Of a stretch of 18,840 bases of DNA, positions 6,692 to 13,997 are shown piece by piece. The DNA comes from Gemmatimonadales bacterium (GTDB taxonomy: Bacteria > Gemmatimonadota > Gemmatimonadetes > Gemmatimonadales > GWC2-71-9): contig SPDF01000007.1 in NCBI GenBank assembly GCA_004525055.1, forward strand, positions 1-18,840, given 5' to 3'. Position 1 is the stretch's first letter. Every line of letters starts with the position of its first letter. The notes beneath the pieces were generated by a model. The model saw only the letters and a list, made by a program, of their open reading frames with translations, was not told where the DNA came from and did no database searches. The position numbers and the translations under genes were made by a program.

Positions 6692-8398
6692 GTGGGCATG
6701 AAAGCTTCGATCGCGTCTTGGGCGGTACTGGGGGGCGGGCTGTTGATCGCCGCGGCGGCATACCTCTATGATCTGGATTCGATCCATATCCCCAAGATCG
6801 GGGACGAGGTGCGGTATGTCCAGATCACCCGGCTCACCGCCGCGAGTGGCGCCCTCCTCCCGCTCCGGGCCGAGGGCGGCATCGACAACACCAAGCCCCC
6901 ACTCCTCTTCTGGCAGGGCATCGCCTCCACCGCATGGGGGAGGCACTGGGGACTGTGGCGGTTGCGCTTCCCGATCGTCGTCTACACCGGGCTGGTCGCG
7001 CTCCTGGTCGGGTGGCTGGCGGCTCGGCTCAGTGCCGACCCCAGGACCGGGGCGCTTGCGGCGCTCATCTATCTCGGCAGCTTTTCCACCTTCCAGCACG
7101 GCCGGCCCTTTCTGACCAATGCGCCGGAGACATTCTTCCTCTTCGCGCCGCTCGTGCTCCTGCTGCTCGGGGAATTCACGTGGGCGACCGTCGTCCTGGC
7201 CGGAGTGTCGCTCGGGCTGGCGTCGCTCTACAAATCGTTCCTGCTCGTGGTGCCCATCGGTGCCGCCTGTGCCGCGATCCTGTGGCAGCGCCACCGCTGG
7301 AGGCTTGGCACGATGCTCCGGGCCGACGGCGTGAAGCTCGTCACCATGGGCGGAATCGGAGTCGCCATCTTTTCGCTCTGGTTCCTGGTCGATCCACATC
7401 CAGAGCGCGTCCTCGCGCAATATGTGCTGGGTGAAAACCTGGGAAAGTTCTCCGGCGGGGGCTACCTGCCGGGACTGATTTCTGGCACCTACCCCCTCTG
7501 GCGGATCTGGCTGGGGGACTTCCTCAACATGGGTGTGTATGCATTGCCGCTCCTCGGCCTGCTCTGGGTCTCCTTCCGGCCGGCACGCCGCGACCCCCGT
7601 CCAACAGAGGAGGGGCGGCTCGCGCCCGCCGAGCGGGAGCTCTGGCTGTACGTGCTCGCGTTTCTGATTGTCTACTCCGTTCCCCGCCAGCGACAGGAGA
7701 ATTATCTCCTCCCCACCGTAGCGGCACTCTCGGTGCTGCTCGCACTGCGATGGCAGCAACTGCCAATGGTGCTGGTGCGGGGGGCGCTCGTCCTCGTGAT
7801 CATCGGCCAGGGTTTGCTGCTGCGCATCATGCTCGGGATCCCGAAGGCGATTCCGGCGGTGGGGTATGCGAGTTGGAAGGTGGTCACCGCGGCCTCCCTC
7901 CTTGGCGCCGCGCTCGTCGCGCTGACACGCGCGGGGCGTACCCGCCTCTTCCTGCCCGTCGCGGCGGTGGGGGCGCTGCTCACCCTGGGCATCGGATTGA
8001 GTCCCTTCAACCGGCCGTTCGATCCCGCCGTGGGCGGACCGGGGCTCGGCGCCCTCGCGGGCCGCACGATCTGGTTCCCGTCGACATTCAACCGGCGCTA
8101 CGAGCGGTACCGCTTCCTGCTTCCGGGTTCGGAAATTGCCTCGTACGACGGTCGTCGGCCGAGCGAGGGCATGCGCGCCCTCGCGGAGGGAAAGCTGACG
8201 GCCATTGCCTATGAGCTGGGGGAACCCCTTCCCGAGGGGCACCGGATCTACGGGGAGTTACTTGACCTGAGAACTCGGCTGCCGGCCGCCGATATCCGCG
8301 CGATCGTCCTGGAGTCGCGGTTCGACAAACTGTTCTATCGACTGGTTGTCCTGGAGCGCTCTACGGCGTCGTGGATGCTCCCGGCCCGCCGGGAGTAG
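6692..8398 (+). CDS. ArnT/PMT-like membrane glycosyltransferase
   Basis: This is a polytopic inner-membrane glycosyltransferase of about 568 residues, in the GT-C superfamily (PMT_2/ArnT type). These enzymes transfer a sugar from a polyprenyl-phosphate donor to lipid A or proteins on the periplasmic face. The first helix is followed by the family acidic motif GDEVRY (D38-E39) in the first external loop, then NTKPPLLFW (around K67), both hallmarks of the group. About 11-12 hydrophobic helices follow, with a C-terminal soluble part. The frame extends to 6581. I choose the GTG at 6692 because GGGAGG at 6679-6684 is seven bases upstream; the ATG at 6698 is an alternative. The acceptor is unknown, and nearby LPS genes make lipid A or a cell-wall glycan plausible. 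Its 3' end overlaps the convergent lipoprotein gene by 38 nt. Confidence 0.85.
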   Translation: MGMKASIASWAVLGGGLLIAAAAYLYDLDSIHIPKIGDEVRYVQITRLTAASGALLPLRAEGGIDNTKPPLLFWQGIASTAWGRHWGLWRLRFPIVVYTGLVALLVGWLAARLSADPRTGALAALIYLGSFSTFQHGRPFLTNAPETFFLFAPLVLLLLGEFTWATVVLAGVSLGLASLYKSFLLVVPIGAACAAILWQRHRWRLGTMLRADGVKLVTMGGIGVAIFSLWFLVDPHPERVLAQYVLGENLGKFSGGGYLPGLISGTYPLWRIWLGDFLNMGVYALPLLGLLWVSFRPARRDPRPTEEGRLAPAERELWLYVLAFLIVYSVPRQRQENYLLPTVAALSVLLALRWQQLPMVLVRGALVLVIIGQGLLLRIMLGIPKAIPAVGYASWKVVTAASLLGAALVALTRAGRTRLFLPVAAVGALLTLGIGLSPFNRPFDPAVGGPGLGALAGRTIWFPSTFNRRYERYRFLLPGSEIASYDGRRPSEGMRALAEGKLTAIAYELGEPLPEGHRIYGELLDLRTRLPAADIRAIVLESRFDKLFYRLVVLERSTASWMLPARRE

Positions 8399-8864
8399 CG
8401 ACACCGCCCCGCAACTGCCGCTCGTACTCCGCCGCCGGGAAGTGCCCCAGTGACTGGGCAATCAGCCCCTCGGACGTGAATGTCCATTCCTCATACCCGC
8501 TGACCCAGACCGCGTTGCCCGTCCCGCCGGGACCGGTATTGGTCCCGGTCAGCGTCCAGAAGAACTCGGCACCCGACCCGACGATCTTGACGGAATCCAG
8601 GAAGAGCGCCATGTCCGGGAGTGCCGACATGAATCCCTGCGCTGCGGTCGTGATTGCCTCTCGCCCCACCGCCGGCGTGCCGTCGTTGATCTGGAGCGAA
8701 CCGTCTCCCGCGTAGAACGCCGCTACGCTGGCGGCGTCCTGGCTGCCCCAGGCGGCGGTGTAACGGGTGGCGAGATCCTGCAACCGGGTGAAATCCATCG
8801 GCGTGTCCTTCGTGGCACACCCGGCGAGGAGGCCTGCCAGTGCCAGGCGGGTCAGAATGCGCAT
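8361..8864 (-). CDS. SnoaL-like (NTF2-fold) lipoprotein
   Basis: This is a 167-residue lipoprotein. The lipobox LLAGC puts the acylated cysteine at residue 16, so the mature protein is anchored in the envelope. The rest resembles the SnoaL/DUF4440 NTF2-like fold: an initial helix (LQDLATRYTAAWGSQDAASVAAFYAGDG), VGREAITTAAQGFMSALPDM, then a long curved sheet containing WTLTGTNTGPGGTGN and EEWTFTSEGLI. Members bind or isomerise small hydrophobic molecules, or have no known activity; the substrate here is unknown. The start is supported by GGAG at 8875-8872, seven bases before the ATG. It lies downstream of the SMP-30-like gene with a hairpin repeat between them. Its last 38 nt overlap the opposing glycosyltransferase gene. 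Confidence 0.85.
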   Translation of the reverse strand: MRILTRLALAGLLAGCATKDTPMDFTRLQDLATRYTAAWGSQDAASVAAFYAGDGSLQINDGTPAVGREAITTAAQGFMSALPDMALFLDSVKIVGSGAEFFWTLTGTNTGPGGTGNAVWVSGYEEWTFTSEGLIAQSLGHFPAAEYERQLRGGVATPGGPGASTTP

Positions 8865-8883
8865 TGGGAGTCTCCGGCTAGAG

Positions 8884-8928
8884 AATACGTCATCGGCCCC
8901 TCACGGGGCCTCCTCGCAATGACAGAAT
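8884..8928. repeat. REP-like hairpin repeat, copy A
   Basis: GGCCCC (8895-8900) and GGGGCC (8905-8910) pair around TCAC. They are followed by CTCGCAATGACAGAA (8913-8927), identical over 15 bases to the element at 9999-10040. The outer left arm (TTGC in the other copy) has decayed. It lies between the SMP-30-like and SnoaL-like genes. Confidence 0.6.
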
Positions 8929-8930
8929 GG

Positions 8931-9983
8931 TCACTGCCCACCGAGCCGCACGATCGCGTCGCCGATGCCGGTGAAATAGACGACCCCGCCTGGTGCGAGG
9001 ATGAGTCCCGTCATGAGGCCGGGCAACGGGGCCCAGAGATCGGGGGTCATCAACTCCAGTCGTGGCTCCCCTGCTTCGCCGCGCCGGAGGAACTCGGCGG
9101 ACAGCGCCTCCTGTTCCGGCGTTTGGCTCTGGAAGACAGGTTCGTACGCCCCGGTGCGGGTGTCCACCACGATCAGCGCGTTCCGCGCAGGTAGCGCCAC
9201 CCAGAGTCTTCCCTGCTCGTCCAGCTCCAGGTTGTCCGGTGCGAGAATCTCGAGAAGCGTCGATTTGTTGCTGAGCCCGCCGTCGGCCGTATCGATGTCA
9301 AACTGGAGGATCCGGTTCCCCACCGTTTCGGCGACGTAGAGCTTGCCGGCGGCGTTGTCGACGACCACCCCATTGGCAAACCGCATGTTCTCCACGAGAA
9401 CTTCCGGTTCCCCGAATGTCCCGTCGCTCCACGGCAATTGCCAGAGGGAGCCGTCTCCCTCGGGAAAGTCGACGGCTGCGAACATCCGGCCCTCGCCGTC
9501 CTGCGGCGTGTTTCTGGTGCTCTGGGTAAACCAGATGTTCCCCTGGGCATCGCGGACGGCGGTGTTCACGCCGTACGAATGCTGGTAGACCATCTCCGTC
9601 TGCCCCGTGGCGATGTCCACGCGGTAAATCCCGCCACCCAGAATGTCGGCCAACACCAAGTGCGTGCCGTCCGGTTCGAGCGATACACCATTGATGGCAC
9701 CTGAATGGGTGGGTGGGTTGTTGCGGTATCCCGCACCCGACAGATCGCCGAACGGTGCGCTGCTGCCGTCCCGTTCGACCAGGCGAAGGCCGGAGACCTG
9801 GTCGGAGACGATGAGCCGGCCGTCGGGCAGCGCGACCCCGTCCTCAGGCCTCACCAGGGAGCGGTCCGCCGGGAAGACCATCGACGGATCGAAGGTCCAG
9901 TACGGCAATGGGGTCGGCTTTTCGGCGGGAGGGGCGCAGGCGAGCACGAAGGCCAGCGGCGCGGCGTACCTCATGTATCGCAT
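8931..9983 (-). CDS. SMP-30/gluconolactonase-like beta-propeller lipoprotein
   Basis: This is a roughly 350-residue six-bladed beta-propeller of the SMP-30/gluconolactonase/LRE-like group, whose members are calcium-dependent lactonases or related hydrolases. Propeller repeats are visible as RPEDGVALPDGRLIVSDQ, INGVSLEPDGTHLVLAD, NTAVRDAQGNIWFTQS, FANGVVVDNAAGKLYVAET and NLELDEQGRLWVALP. The first acidic residue (RPED), the FANGV asparagine and the NLELDE acid are in the positions of the metal site (inference from the family). I start at the ATG at 9983, which has GGAG seven bases upstream and gives a lipoprotein signal with cysteine 16 in VLAC. The frame itself extends to 10031. It follows rdgB by 58 nt, with a hairpin repeat in the gap. 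The substrate is unknown. Confidence 0.85.
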   Translation of the reverse strand: MRYMRYAAPLAFVLACAPPAEKPTPLPYWTFDPSMVFPADRSLVRPEDGVALPDGRLIVSDQVSGLRLVERDGSSAPFGDLSGAGYRNNPPTHSGAINGVSLEPDGTHLVLADILGGGIYRVDIATGQTEMVYQHSYGVNTAVRDAQGNIWFTQSTRNTPQDGEGRMFAAVDFPEGDGSLWQLPWSDGTFGEPEVLVENMRFANGVVVDNAAGKLYVAETVGNRILQFDIDTADGGLSNKSTLLEILAPDNLELDEQGRLWVALPARNALIVVDTRTGAYEPVFQSQTPEQEALSAEFLRRGEAGEPRLELMTPDLWAPLPGLMTGLILAPGGVVYFTGIGDAIVRLGGQ

Positions 9984-9998
9984 TAGGTGTCTCCGAAA

Positions 9999-10040
9999 CA
10001 AGATTGCTTCGGCCACGGGGTGGCCTCGCAATGACAGAAG
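9999..10040. repeat. REP-like hairpin repeat, copy B
   Basis: AGATTGCTTCGGCC (10001-10014) faces GGCCTCGCAAT (10022-10032). ATTGC/GCAAT and GGCC/GGCC pair with small internal loops around ACGGGGT, and then GACAGAA follows. It shares CTCGCAATGACAGAA with copy A. This kind of element, with ATTGCTTCG...CGCAATGACA, recurs between genes in many bacteria. Here it fills the gap between rdgB and the SMP-30-like gene. Confidence 0.65.
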
Positions 10041-10041
10041 G

Positions 10042-10653
10042 CTACTCCTTGAGCGCTGTTACCAGCGCCTTGAACGCCTTGCCCCGATGGCTCACCGCGT
10101 CCTTCTCCGCGTCGGTGGCCTCCCCGAAGCTCATGCCGAGGTCGGTCGAAAAGAAATATGGGTCATAGCCGAACCCGGCGGTTCCTGCGGGTGCCTCGAG
10201 GATCCGCCCCGCGCACTCCGCCTCGAACACCTCCGGCATCGCGCCAACCGTTCGGATCAACACCAGGGCGCAGCGATACCGCGCCATGCGCTTGAGTGCT
10301 GGCGCGCCCGCCAACCGGCGGACCAGCTCGGCGTTGTTGGCAGCATCGACCTCCTCCGCCGTGCCGGTCGCGCCGGCCCACCGCTTGGAGCGGGTGCCAG
10401 GCGCCGCGCCGAGGTAGAACACCTCGAGCCCGGAGTCGTCTGCCACCGTTGGCAGGTGGGATCGCTTGGCGAAGTGCTCCGCCTTGGCGAGGGCGTTGGC
10501 GCGGAAGCTATCCGACGTTTCGAGCAGATCTTCGGCGGGGTCTTCGAAGAGGTTCATGTCTTCCGGGAAGACAAGATCCAGCCCGGAGTCTTCCAGCAGC
10601 CGCTTCACTTCGCGCTGCTTGCCGGCGCTCCGGGTGGCGACCAGCAGCTTCAC
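10042..10653 (-). CDS. rdgB: XTP/dITP diphosphatase (RdgB/HAM1)
   Basis: This 203-residue protein is a full-length RdgB/HAM1 enzyme. It hydrolyses dITP, ITP and XTP to monophosphates in the cytoplasm and keeps deaminated purines out of nucleic acids. Family motifs are present: LLVATRSAGKQREV at the N-terminus (the usual T-x-N-x-G-K asparagine is replaced by serine), VADDSGLEV at 70-78 with the catalytic aspartate, GFGYDPYF, and the C-terminal SHRGKA at 188-193. The start is a GTG at 10653 that overlaps the rph stop (GTGA, 10650-10653), so it is translationally coupled to RNase PH. An rph-rdgB pairing is common in bacteria. The N-to-S change sits in a substrate-contacting loop but is probably tolerated. 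Confidence 0.95.
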   Translation of the reverse strand: MKLLVATRSAGKQREVKRLLEDSGLDLVFPEDMNLFEDPAEDLLETSDSFRANALAKAEHFAKRSHLPTVADDSGLEVFYLGAAPGTRSKRWAGATGTAEEVDAANNAELVRRLAGAPALKRMARYRCALVLIRTVGAMPEVFEAECAGRILEAPAGTAGFGYDPYFFSTDLGMSFGEATDAEKDAVSHRGKAFKALVTALKE

Positions 10654-11360
10654 CGCCCGAGTGCCTTTCGCTGGAGCGCGAAGAGCTGGGCGATGCCCTG
10701 CTCGCCGGAGGCCAGGAGGTGGTCGAGTTCCGCCCGGCTGAAGGTGCCGGCCTCACCCGTTCCCTGCACCTCCACGAACTTATCCGGCTCCAGCATCACG
10801 AAATTGGCGTCCACACCGGCGTCCTTGTCCTCCAGGTACGCGAGGTCGAGGCGCACTTCGCCCTCCACCACCCCGACCGAGACCGCCGCCACCAGGCAGC
10901 CGAAGGGGTCGGGAACACCCGTCTTCTTGGACAGCCACGCCGTGGCGTCGGCCAGTGCCACACAGGCGCCGGTGATGCTGGCGGTGCGGGTGCCCCCATC
11001 CGCCTGCAGCACGTCACAATCGATGCGGATGGTGTACTCACCAAACGCCATCGTCCCCATCGCCGCCCGAAGCGACCGGCCGATCAAACGCTGGATCTCC
11101 TGCGTCCGCCCGCCAGGGCCGTTCCGCTCCCGCGACGTCCGCTCGTTGGTGGCCCGCGGGAGCATGGCATACTCCGCCGTCACCCACCCCTGCCCCGAGC
11201 CACGGCGCCAGGATGGGACACCCGGTTCGACGCTCGCGGTGCAGTGCACCAACGTGCCACCGGCGCGGACGAGGCAGGAACCTTCGGCATAGGGATTGGC
11301 GCCGCGCTCAAGCACCAGCGGGCGGAGTTCGTTGTTCTGTCGACCGTCAGGGCGAGGCAC
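10650..11360 (-). CDS. rph: ribonuclease PH
   Basis: RNase PH is a phosphate-dependent 3'-5' exoribonuclease that trims the 3' ends of tRNA precursors as a hexameric ring in the cytoplasm. The protein shows the complete family pattern: RPDGRQNNELRPL at the start, EGSCLV, GWVTAEYAMLPRAT, GRTQEIQRLIGRSLR (substrate and phosphate binding) and DCDVLQADGGTRTASITGA (catalytic core). The frame extends to 11465, but the GTG at 11360 is the clear start. It gives VPRPDGR as N-terminus, 236 residues, and has GGAG at 11371-11368 seven bases upstream. It overlaps the end of rfaE2 by 14 nt and rdgB by 4 nt, so the three are one translation-coupled unit. Confidence 0.96.
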   Translation of the reverse strand: MPRPDGRQNNELRPLVLERGANPYAEGSCLVRAGGTLVHCTASVEPGVPSWRRGSGQGWVTAEYAMLPRATNERTSRERNGPGGRTQEIQRLIGRSLRAAMGTMAFGEYTIRIDCDVLQADGGTRTASITGACVALADATAWLSKKTGVPDPFGCLVAAVSVGVVEGEVRLDLAYLEDKDAGVDANFVMLEPDKFVEVQGTGEAGTFSRAELDHLLASGEQGIAQLFALQRKALGR

Positions 11361-11823
11361 GCAGGCGCTCCACGAGGCGAGTAGTTGAGTGGTCCGGCAC
11401 CAGTTCCACGCGGACGACCCTGCCGCCATAGACCTCAACGAAGTCCGCGCCGACGATCTGCTCACGGGTGTAATCGGCCCCCTTGACCAGCACGTCGGGT
11501 TCCAGGGCGCGAATCAGCTCGAGGGGGGTGTCTTCGTCGAAGAGGACGACGCAATCGACGGCGGCGAATCCCGCCAGCAACCGGGCCCGTGCCTGTTCCG
11601 GAACAATGGGTCGGTCGGGCGACTTGCCGAGGCGGCGGACCGACGCGTCGGAGTTGACGCCGACCACCAGCGAGCCACCCTCGGTGCGGGCGGCTTCGAG
11701 CAGCGCGAGGTGGCCAGGATGGAGAATATCGAAGACGCCGTTGGTAAAGACGACATTGCCCATCTCGGCGCGGCGCCATGCCTGGGCCTCGGCCAGCGTG
11801 CGGACCTTGCGATCGGTATTCAC
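11347..11823 (-). CDS. rfaE2: D-glycero-beta-D-manno-heptose 1-phosphate adenylyltransferase
   Basis: This 158-residue nucleotidyltransferase forms ADP-heptose from heptose 1-phosphate and ATP for LPS core synthesis. In E. coli this is the C-terminal half of the bifunctional HldE; here it stands alone. The cytidylyltransferase-type motif VFTNGVFDILHPGHLALLE (residues 24-42) carries the HxGH catalytic site, followed by VGVNSDASVRRLGK, RPIVPEQARARLLAG, VLVKGADYT and the C-terminal STTRLVERL. All are as in RfaE2/HldE. The GTG at 11823 overlaps the antiporter stop (GTGA, 11820-11823) and no Shine-Dalgarno site precedes it, so translation is probably coupled. The separate kinase half (HldA-type) is not in the window. 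Its presence implies heptose-containing LPS. Confidence 0.95.
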   Translation of the reverse strand: MNTDRKVRTLAEAQAWRRAEMGNVVFTNGVFDILHPGHLALLEAARTEGGSLVVGVNSDASVRRLGKSPDRPIVPEQARARLLAGFAAVDCVVLFDEDTPLELIRALEPDVLVKGADYTREQIVGADFVEVYGGRVVRVELVPDHSTTRLVERLRASP

Positions 11824-13100
11824 AGGAGGTGCTCGGCGCCGACGTCGGTCGACTGCCCGCGGAAGAGCAGCTTGAGCAGCGGGGGGGCGACGAAGGTGGT
11901 ACCCATGACCATCAGCAGGACGACGCTGAAGACATCATCGGTGAGGAGCCCCGAGCGTCGGCCCACGTCGGCAAAGATGAGCCCGACCTCGCCACGAGGC
12001 ACCATCCCGACGCCTACGGCGAGCCGGCGAAACTTCTTCCAGGGCGAGGCGTAGCCCGCCGCCACCTTGGTGACCACGGCGAGCACTGTCAGTCCGAGCG
12101 CCACGAGCAGCAGGAAGCCGCCCCCCGGGCGCGTCGGATTGAGGAGGTTGATGTCCAGCGAACTGCCGACGCTCACGAAGAAGATTGGAGTGAGCAGCGC
12201 CCCAACCGGCTTGACCCGGTCCTCAATCGCGTTGTATTGCTCGGTGCGTGCCAGGATGATGCCGGCGGCGAAGGCACCCATGATCATCGCCGACCCCGCC
12301 AGGTCCGCCACGGCGGCCAGCGCAAAGGCGATGGCCAGTGCGATCGTCGGGACGGCGTACGACACCTTCATGTTGGCGATGGAGCGGAAGAGCCGTGGCG
12401 CCACCCATCCGCCGATGGCAACCGCGATCACCAGGAACCCGACGGCTACCCCCAGAATCCGCGCCACGCTGTAGGGGGAGACCGAACCGCCCGCCGCGAT
12501 GCCCGATACGACGGTCAGGATGACCAGCCCGAGCACGTCATCGATGACGGCAGCGCCGATGATGATGCGGCCTTCGATGGACCCAAGATTCGAGAGATCG
12601 GAGAGCACCCGCGCGGTGATGCCGACCGAGGTGGCCGTGAGCGCGGCGCCGATGAAGACCGCCGCCGTGGAGAGCGTATCCGGATCGCCCATGCCGTGCG
12701 GGACGTTCGACCAGAAGAGGTAGCCCGCCAGGAATGGAAGGAGGACGCCGACGGCCGCGACCGATATCGCCGACCCGCCGACCTTCCGCATTTCACGGAG
12801 ATCGGTCTCGAGCCCGATCTCGAACAGCAGGACCAGGACCCCCAACTCCGCCAGGATGGTGATGATCTCGGCCGTCGGGCCCGCGGCCGGAATGACCCCC
12901 AGCGCGCTCGCGCCGAGCACGACGCCGGCCAGCAGCTCGCCGAGGACGGCGGGCTGCCCGATCCGCTCGGCGACCTCACCGAAGAGCTTCGCCGCGACCA
13001 GAATGGCGGCCAGGGTCAGCAAGAACCCGGCGATGCTGTGGCCCCCAGCGCCGCCCGCTGCCTCCAGCACGGGCGTGACGGCCCCGGCGGTCAGGGTCAT
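11820..13100 (-). CDS. CPA2-family cation:proton antiporter
   Basis: This 426-residue integral membrane protein is a monovalent cation/proton antiporter (Na+/H+ exchanger domain, CPA2/NapA-KefB type). It has about 12-13 hydrophobic helices. The transport-site pair is clear: AAVIDDVLGL with D187 and D188, the double aspartate expected for an electrogenic exchanger. Other family segments are GQPAVLGELLAGVVLG (about 48-63), LFEIGLETDL, GAALTATSVGITARVL (unwound helix), IMGAFAAGIILA and FFVSVGSSLD. No TrkA/RCK domain follows, so it is the short form. It starts at the ATG at 13100, four bases after the preceding stop, within the envelope operon. The transported ion (Na+ or K+) cannot be decided. 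It may support pH or ion homeostasis. Confidence 0.93.
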   Translation of the reverse strand: MTLTAGAVTPVLEAAGGAGGHSIAGFLLTLAAILVAAKLFGEVAERIGQPAVLGELLAGVVLGASALGVIPAAGPTAEIITILAELGVLVLLFEIGLETDLREMRKVGGSAISVAAVGVLLPFLAGYLFWSNVPHGMGDPDTLSTAAVFIGAALTATSVGITARVLSDLSNLGSIEGRIIIGAAVIDDVLGLVILTVVSGIAAGGSVSPYSVARILGVAVGFLVIAVAIGGWVAPRLFRSIANMKVSYAVPTIALAIAFALAAVADLAGSAMIMGAFAAGIILARTEQYNAIEDRVKPVGALLTPIFFVSVGSSLDINLLNPTRPGGGFLLLVALGLTVLAVVTKVAAGYASPWKKFRRLAVGVGMVPRGEVGLIFADVGRRSGLLTDDVFSVVLLMVMGTTFVAPPLLKLLFRGQSTDVGAEHLL

Positions 13101-13104
13101 GATA

Positions 13105-13473
13105 TCAAAGCCCTTCGACCGCGCGAGGCCGGAAGTGGAAGGTGTGATTGAAGAGCGGCAGACGGACCGCTTCCTCGTATTCAGCCTCGATGGTGATCTG
13201 TCGGGGACGCGAGGTGCGCTTGATCTGAATCCTCTGTGCCTCCGCCGGCAGGCCGAGGCGGTCCACGGTCAGCAGCAACCGTCGGCGGATCACGCCGTCG
13301 GCGAGACTCGGGGCCAGGCGGGCTTGTGACCGCATCTCATCCTGGTACTGATAGAACCGCCAGTACACCTCGCCGATATTGATGCCGTAGTAGAGCACCG
13401 CGGAGAAGATGAGCATGGTCAGGAGGCAGCCGGTGGAGCTCGACCCCCGCCGGTTCGACGCGCGAATTACCAT
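13105..13473 (-). CDS. small single-span membrane protein
   Basis: This is a 122-residue protein with a basic N-terminus (VIRASNRRG), one hydrophobic helix at about residues 15-34 and an 85-residue outside domain. That domain has two helices, then the strand pattern RIQIKRTSRPRQITIEAEYEEAVRLPLFNHTFHF. The layout recalls DUF4845-type proteins, but I cannot confirm the family. The ATG at 13473 overlaps the lptE stop by 7 nt, and the antiporter starts four bases after its own stop, so it is tightly locked into the operon. An envelope role is likely from context; no activity can be stated. Confidence 0.7.
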   Translation of the reverse strand: MVIRASNRRGSSSTGCLLTMLIFSAVLYYGINIGEVYWRFYQYQDEMRSQARLAPSLADGVIRRRLLLTVDRLGLPAEAQRIQIKRTSRPRQITIEAEYEEAVRLPLFNHTFHFRPRAVEGL

Positions 13474-13997
13474 TGTGATTGCGCTCCGTCCACGATGTCT
13501 GTCACCAGTTTGTCCAAGGCGCGCTCCCGACCGTCCTGTTCCCTGCCCGGATCGTAGTTGGCCTCGACGATGAGGCCGTCGCGCTTCCAGATCGCCTTGC
13601 CGGCCTTCTGGTCGAAAATCTCAATATTGACCGTCATCTGCAGCGCCCGCTGGGTGACCACCACGTTCTGGTTGCCCGCGGCGTTCGGGGCGCCGACCCC
13701 GGTGTACGCCACTGGCAGGTCCGGCTCGTACCGGGTAATCGATCCTCGCACGATGGCATCGGCGGTGGGCTCGCCGGCGGCACGGAGTCCGAGCCGCCCC
13801 TCCATGGCCGTCTTGACCGCTTCGTTGACCTGTTGTGTCAGCGCCGGCTCCGTCGTCAGGTTGTCGAACGGCATGATCGCCACGGTCTTGATATCCGATG
13901 GCAGCCCTCCCCCGGCAAACCCGTACCAGCACCCGGCCACCAGCGGCAGGCTAAGGAGCAGGCGGAGTCCAGACGGACCGCGGGAAGGCCAGCGCAA
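13467..13997 (-). CDS. lptE: LptE-like LPS-assembly lipoprotein
   Basis: LptE plugs the LptD barrel and helps deliver LPS to the outer leaflet of the outer membrane. The protein has a lipoprotein signal (SGLRLLLSLPLVAGC) and then the pattern typical of LptE-family proteins outside Proteobacteria: WYGFAGGGLPSDIKTVAIMPFDN, TTEPALTQQVNEAVKTAM, ADAIVRGSITRYEPD, and a strand-rich C-terminus with VNIEIFDQKAGKAIWKRDGL. The frame extends to 14243, but that region overlaps the preceding gene and looks non-coding. I choose the TTG at 13997, which puts the acylated cysteine at residue 23; no strong ribosome site is visible. This start would overlap the LolA/B-like gene by 47 nt, and the true start is uncertain. 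It overlaps the next gene by 7 nt. Confidence 0.8.
   Translation of the reverse strand: MRWPSRGPSGLRLLLSLPLVAGCWYGFAGGGLPSDIKTVAIMPFDNLTTEPALTQQVNEAVKTAMEGRLGLRAAGEPTADAIVRGSITRYEPDLPVAYTGVGAPNAAGNQNVVVTQRALQMTVNIEIFDQKAGKAIWKRDGLIVEANYDPGREQDGRERALDKLVTDIVDGAQSQW

Noticed and set aside
11820..11830. CACAGGAGGTG on the plus strand looks like an ideal Shine-Dalgarno site
   Set aside because: The plus-strand frame it would serve is a shadow of the antiporter; the match is incidental to coding sequence on the other strand.
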